A stretch of 15,761 bases of DNA from CAYXWM01 sp964392115 (GTDB taxonomy: Bacteria; Bacillota; Clostridia; Lachnospirales; WRBF01): positions 1 through 15,761 of the forward strand of contig CAYMOU010000066.1 of the NCBI GenBank assembly GCA_964392115.1. Reading direction: 5' to 3'. Of this stretch, positions 13,454-15,761 are shown in pieces. Position 1 is the stretch's first letter; every line of letters starts with the position of its first letter. Under the pieces are notes generated by a model. That model was not told the origin of the DNA. It did not search any database and saw only the letters and a program-made list of their open reading frames with translations. The translations under genes and the position numbers were made by a program.

Positions 13454-14227
13454 ATGGACGGAGCCGCACCATTAAACATACTGCAATTTTCCGTTGTGTA
13501 TTTGCTGCTGTTAGTAGTAATGGCATTAATGAAGAAATGTAGAATAAATCAGACGAAACTGCTTTTGTTGGCAAGCATACGCATGACTGTTCAGCTGGTT
13601 CTTGCCGGTTTTATATTGACTTATATTTTCCGCAATCCTCACCCGGTGTTTACTATTATGTATCTGTTAGCTATGTCGGGTTTTTCGGTTCATACTGTAT
13701 TATCCAGGAATAAGGGCTTAAACAAAAAATTCAAGGTAATTGTGGGGTTTTCCTTAGCTGTTACAGGGCTGACTATTACTGCCTTTTTTATATCCGGCGT
13801 GGTAGGGGTAAATTTCTTTAACCCACAATATACCATACCCATAAGCGGAATGATTATGGGCAATGCAATGACGGGAATCAGTTTGGGGCTTAAAACCTTT
13901 TCCGAAAAAATAAGCTCGGAAAAACTAAAAATAGATACCCTAATAAATATAGGTGCAACACCGAAGAAAATTCTTACGCCCTTTGTAAACACGGCTCTGG
14001 AGACCGCTTTGCTGCCCACTTTGAACTCTATGTTGGGTATGGGTATAATTTCTTTGCCGGGTATGATGACCGGTCAAATTTTATCCGGGACTGTACCTAC
14101 AACGGCTATTTTGTATCAAATAGCTATTATTATTGCCATTACCACGGTGACTTGTTTGGCTGTGTTTTGTTCTTTGTTTTTTGGCAGTAAGACTTTGTAT
14201 AATGCGAGAAATCAAATGTTGTATTGA
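13454..14227 (+). CDS. fetB: Metal/iron exporter permease FetB (YbbM, UPF0014)
   Basis: A 257-residue membrane protein with about seven hydrophobic segments. The UPF0014 hallmarks are present: TKLLLLASIRMTVQLVLAG near the N-terminus, the ISGMIMGNAMTGISLGL motif near residue 130, IDTLINIGATPKKIL, and the strongly conserved ALLPTLNSMLGMGIISLPGM followed by MTGQILSG and YQI. It forms the channel for FetA. The ribosome site CGGAGGG lies in the last codons of fetA, and the start codon is 1 nt after the fetA stop, so the pair is translationally coupled. A strong terminator lies about 120 bp downstream. The transported metal is not shown by sequence. Confidence 0.93.
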   Translation: MDGAAPLNILQFSVVYLLLLVVMALMKKCRINQTKLLLLASIRMTVQLVLAGFILTYIFRNPHPVFTIMYLLAMSGFSVHTVLSRNKGLNKKFKVIVGFSLAVTGLTITAFFISGVVGVNFFNPQYTIPISGMIMGNAMTGISLGLKTFSEKISSEKLKIDTLINIGATPKKILTPFVNTALETALLPTLNSMLGMGIISLPGMMTGQILSGTVPTTAILYQIAIIIAITTVTCLAVFCSLFFGSKTLYNARNQMLY

Positions 14228-14350
14228 CAGACTGCGTATGAACACAGTTTACCCCTGCAATTACAGAAAACCAAGCCTAATAATACAAATAACTGCTTAT
14301 TATATATTTTCTACTGTATTTTCAGAAATACCGGCGAATTTATAAATAAA

Positions 14351-14389
14351 AAACAAGGCATGGGATCAAAATCCCTGCCTTGTTTTTTT
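14351..14389. terminator. Bidirectional terminator between fetB and abrB-type genes
   Basis: AAACAAGGCA and GGGAT pair with ATCCC and TGCCTTGTTT around a CAAA loop, with one bulged T, followed by seven T on the plus strand. The minus-strand 3' side is also T-rich (TTTTTTATTTAT), so it can serve both converging genes. Confidence 0.88.
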
Positions 14390-14475
14390 GTTTTTATTTT
14401 AGCTTATAGTAAGCGTTTTAATCCCGGACAGCCAAAACAATCCCCTACAATTGAATCGGCTTTGCACCGTGAGAA

Positions 14476-14736
14476 CTATTCTTCGGAAGCTTCAGCTAAT
14501 TTAACCAGTTCCATAATAGTTTTTTTAGAAATTTTCTTGCCTTTGTATTCGATCAAATCTTCCATTTCGCCGGTAAAAATATCACCTGCGTTATATTTCT
14601 TGAGAATAATTTTATCGTCATCGGTAAAAAATTCCAAAGAGTCTTTTTCCTGAATATTAAATGTCTTACGAAGGCTGGACGGTAAAACTATTCTGCCTAA
14701 TTCGTCTACTTTACGAATGGTGCCAAACGGTCTCAT
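14476..14736 (-). CDS. AbrB/SpoVT-family transition-state regulator
   Basis: An 86-residue DNA-binding protein. Residues 1-50 form the SpoVT-AbrB swapped-hairpin domain: RPFGTIRKVDELGRIVLPSSLRKTFNI, then EKDSLEFFTDDDKIILKKY. The GRIVLP motif is diagnostic. The C-terminal 35 residues (GKKISKKTIMELVKLAEASEE) are charged and helical and could be the multimerisation part. Such proteins control the growth-to-stationary transition in spore-formers. Length is typical (about 80-95). The ATG has GGGGAGG upstream and a good promoter. It is monocistronic. Confidence 0.92.
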   Translation of the reverse strand: MRPFGTIRKVDELGRIVLPSSLRKTFNIQEKDSLEFFTDDDKIILKKYNAGDIFTGEMEDLIEYKGKKISKKTIMELVKLAEASEE

Positions 14737-14780
14737 GATAAACCTCCCCTCTAGCTGCTTTTATATGCAAAATCCATTTA

Positions 14781-14809
14781 ATTCTAACATATTTCTACAG
14801 TGCCGTCAA
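14781..14809 (-). promoter_or_regulatory. Sigma-A promoter of the AbrB-type gene
   Basis: On the minus strand TTGACG (14809-14804) and TAGAAT (14786-14781) are 17 bp apart, each matching consensus at five of six positions. The leader is about 40 nt. Confidence 0.8.
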
Positions 14810-14956
14810 TTACTTAATCAAAGCTTATTACAAAAGCACCCGGGGAATTTTAGGAATATTTGTATTTTCATAGGATATAATGCCCGTAAACAGAGACAGG
14901 AGGGTTTTTGGGGTAATAAAATTGAAATATATCTGTCATAATAAGAAATTTTAATT

Positions 14957-15469
14957 CTACGGGAAGCAGGGCAAATAATAATCCAAAATTACATTTCCGT
15001 CCGGGTCCGGTTGAGTAAATCTTGGGTCGTTGTATAATTCCATGCACCAAGAATACATATCTGCTTTGTAACCTTCTGACTTAATTTTGTCTACGGTGAA
15101 CTGATGGGCTTGCATACAAACATCGGCTACATCCTTACCCTTAACGTATCCCACGGCCACCTTAGCCGGGTGGATTTCCTTGACTGTATAGCCTTCGGGA
15201 ACCGTGGAGGCGTTATGGGTTAGGGGTACTCCGCAGGTATAAGTAAAGCCGTCGCCGCTAACATCCGACATAAAGCCCACCAAGGAATTTTCGTATACTG
15301 ATTCTTTATTATAATCTATACCGGAAAAAATGCAATCATTAAGGCAATCATCCCAAAACTTGGGAATGGGATTATTCATCATGGTTTCGCTTACCTTAAC
15401 CTTAATTTCTTTTCCGATTACATATAACTTAGGCAAGTCCCTAAACTCAAATTTTATTAATTCAGCCAT
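14957..15469 (-). CDS. GyrI-like/AraC effector-binding domain protein
   Basis: A 170-residue protein from the chosen ATG. It has the GyrI-like small-molecule-binding pattern: FRDLPKLYVIGKEIKVK, IPKFWDDCLND, GFMSDVSGDGFTYTCGVPL, PEGYTVKEIHPAKVAVGYVKG, and the C-terminal YNDPRFTQPDPDGNVILDYYLPC, where the acidic tail is typical of effector-binding domains. There is no DNA-binding domain, so it is a stand-alone ligand binder. The ATG at 15469 is preceded by GGAAG at a somewhat long spacing. The frame stays open up to a TTG at 15550, adding 27 residues (including EIVEVKRASGSYGSLLN), but that start lacks a ribosome site. The start is therefore uncertain. The ligand is unknown. Confidence 0.8.
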   Translation of the reverse strand: MAELIKFEFRDLPKLYVIGKEIKVKVSETMMNNPIPKFWDDCLNDCIFSGIDYNKESVYENSLVGFMSDVSGDGFTYTCGVPLTHNASTVPEGYTVKEIHPAKVAVGYVKGKDVADVCMQAHQFTVDKIKSEGYKADMYSWCMELYNDPRFTQPDPDGNVILDYYLPCFP

Positions 15470-15550
15470 ATTCAGCAGACTTCCATAACTTCCGGAAGCC
15501 CTTTTCACCTCCACAATTTCGTTTCGGTCAGAACCGGAACAGTTACACAA

Positions 15551-15709
15551 CAGAATTTGGATTGTAACAAGATATTAACAACTGTATAAACTTATCTAAT
15601 TTTAACACAATTTAGGATAGTTTTCTAATTGCAATTGTAACTAAAAATTCTTTAGCAAAGTTACCTCTGAGAGTAAATTTACATAATTAATTTAACTGTG
15701 CATATTTAA
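15551..15709. other. AT-rich intergenic region at the right edge
   Basis: No coding potential seen. On the minus strand a TACAAT box near 15570 could be the -10 of the GyrI-like gene, but its -35 is poor. A 10-bp palindrome AATTGCAATT lies near 15638-15647. The MITE-like repeat copy 2 begins directly after. Confidence 0.4.
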
Positions 15710-15761
15710 TACTGATTCCATTTAAAACAGTAGATAAAAATTTGCAATTTAGACAAAGATT
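15710..15761. repeat. MITE-like palindromic repeat, copy 2 (cut by window edge)
   Basis: The 52 bp to the window end match the inverted right arm of the 12694-12793 element with only two differences (TACTG for TACTA at the tip, and TTTGCAAT for TTTGTAAT). It is therefore a second copy in the opposite orientation about 2.9 kb away. The rest lies outside the window. Confidence 0.82.

Noticed and set aside
14873..14886. CATAGGATATAATG as a sporulation-type or sigma-A promoter on the plus strand
   Set aside because: No matching -35 at proper spacing, and no plus-strand gene follows before the convergent GyrI-like gene; only a 10-codon frame is present.

Overview
This AT-rich window has strong AGGAGG-type ribosome binding sites, some TTG/GTG starts and compact sigma-A promoters. 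The gene set (RimP, Amt-PII fusion, BlaI/M56 pair, AbrB, Arr, FetAB) suggests a low-GC Gram-positive bacterium, most likely a member of the Clostridia. I see no rRNA, tRNA, CRISPR array, phage gene or transposase. Assignment below class level would be a guess.

Layout, left to right. (1) The left edge holds the 5' part of rimP (minus), with a good promoter and a long leader containing a terminator-like hairpin. A small DUF1294 membrane protein gene (plus) follows. (2) A 512-codon minus-strand gene encodes a beta-propeller-like protein with a natural HHHHHHHCHH tract. It has a TTG start and a long, structured leader. (3) A RibD-C/DHFR-like reductase gene (plus) converges on a blaI-blaR1-type regulatory pair (minus), which has two palindromic operators. 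(4) A nitrogen block on the minus strand holds an amino-acid ABC importer (binding lipoprotein, permease, ATPase), then a separate unit with its own promoter, a 74-codon HPr-like ORF and an Amt ammonium transporter fused to a PII domain. Two terminator-like hairpins interrupt that second unit. (5) On the plus strand lie arr (rifamycin ADP-ribosyltransferase), an ABM-domain monooxygenase and a fetA-fetB metal exporter. (6) On the right, minus strand, are an AbrB-type regulator and a GyrI-like ligand-binding protein.

A 100-bp imperfect palindrome with TA-bounded ends (MITE-like) sits just upstream of fetA. A second, inverted copy begins at the right edge and is 50/52 identical over the visible part.

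How genes may work together: the importer and the Amt-PII fusion form an organic/ammonium nitrogen uptake region. The HPr-like ORF could link the amt unit to carbon status, but that is inference. Arr, the BlaI/M56 pair, the ABM enzyme and FetAB look like a stress and antibiotic-response set, although they are not one operon.

The most unusual signals are the amt leader (HPr-like ORF between two attenuator-like hairpins), the PII domain lacking the uridylylation tyrosine, the His-tract propeller with its unexplained leader RNA, and the paired MITE-like repeats.
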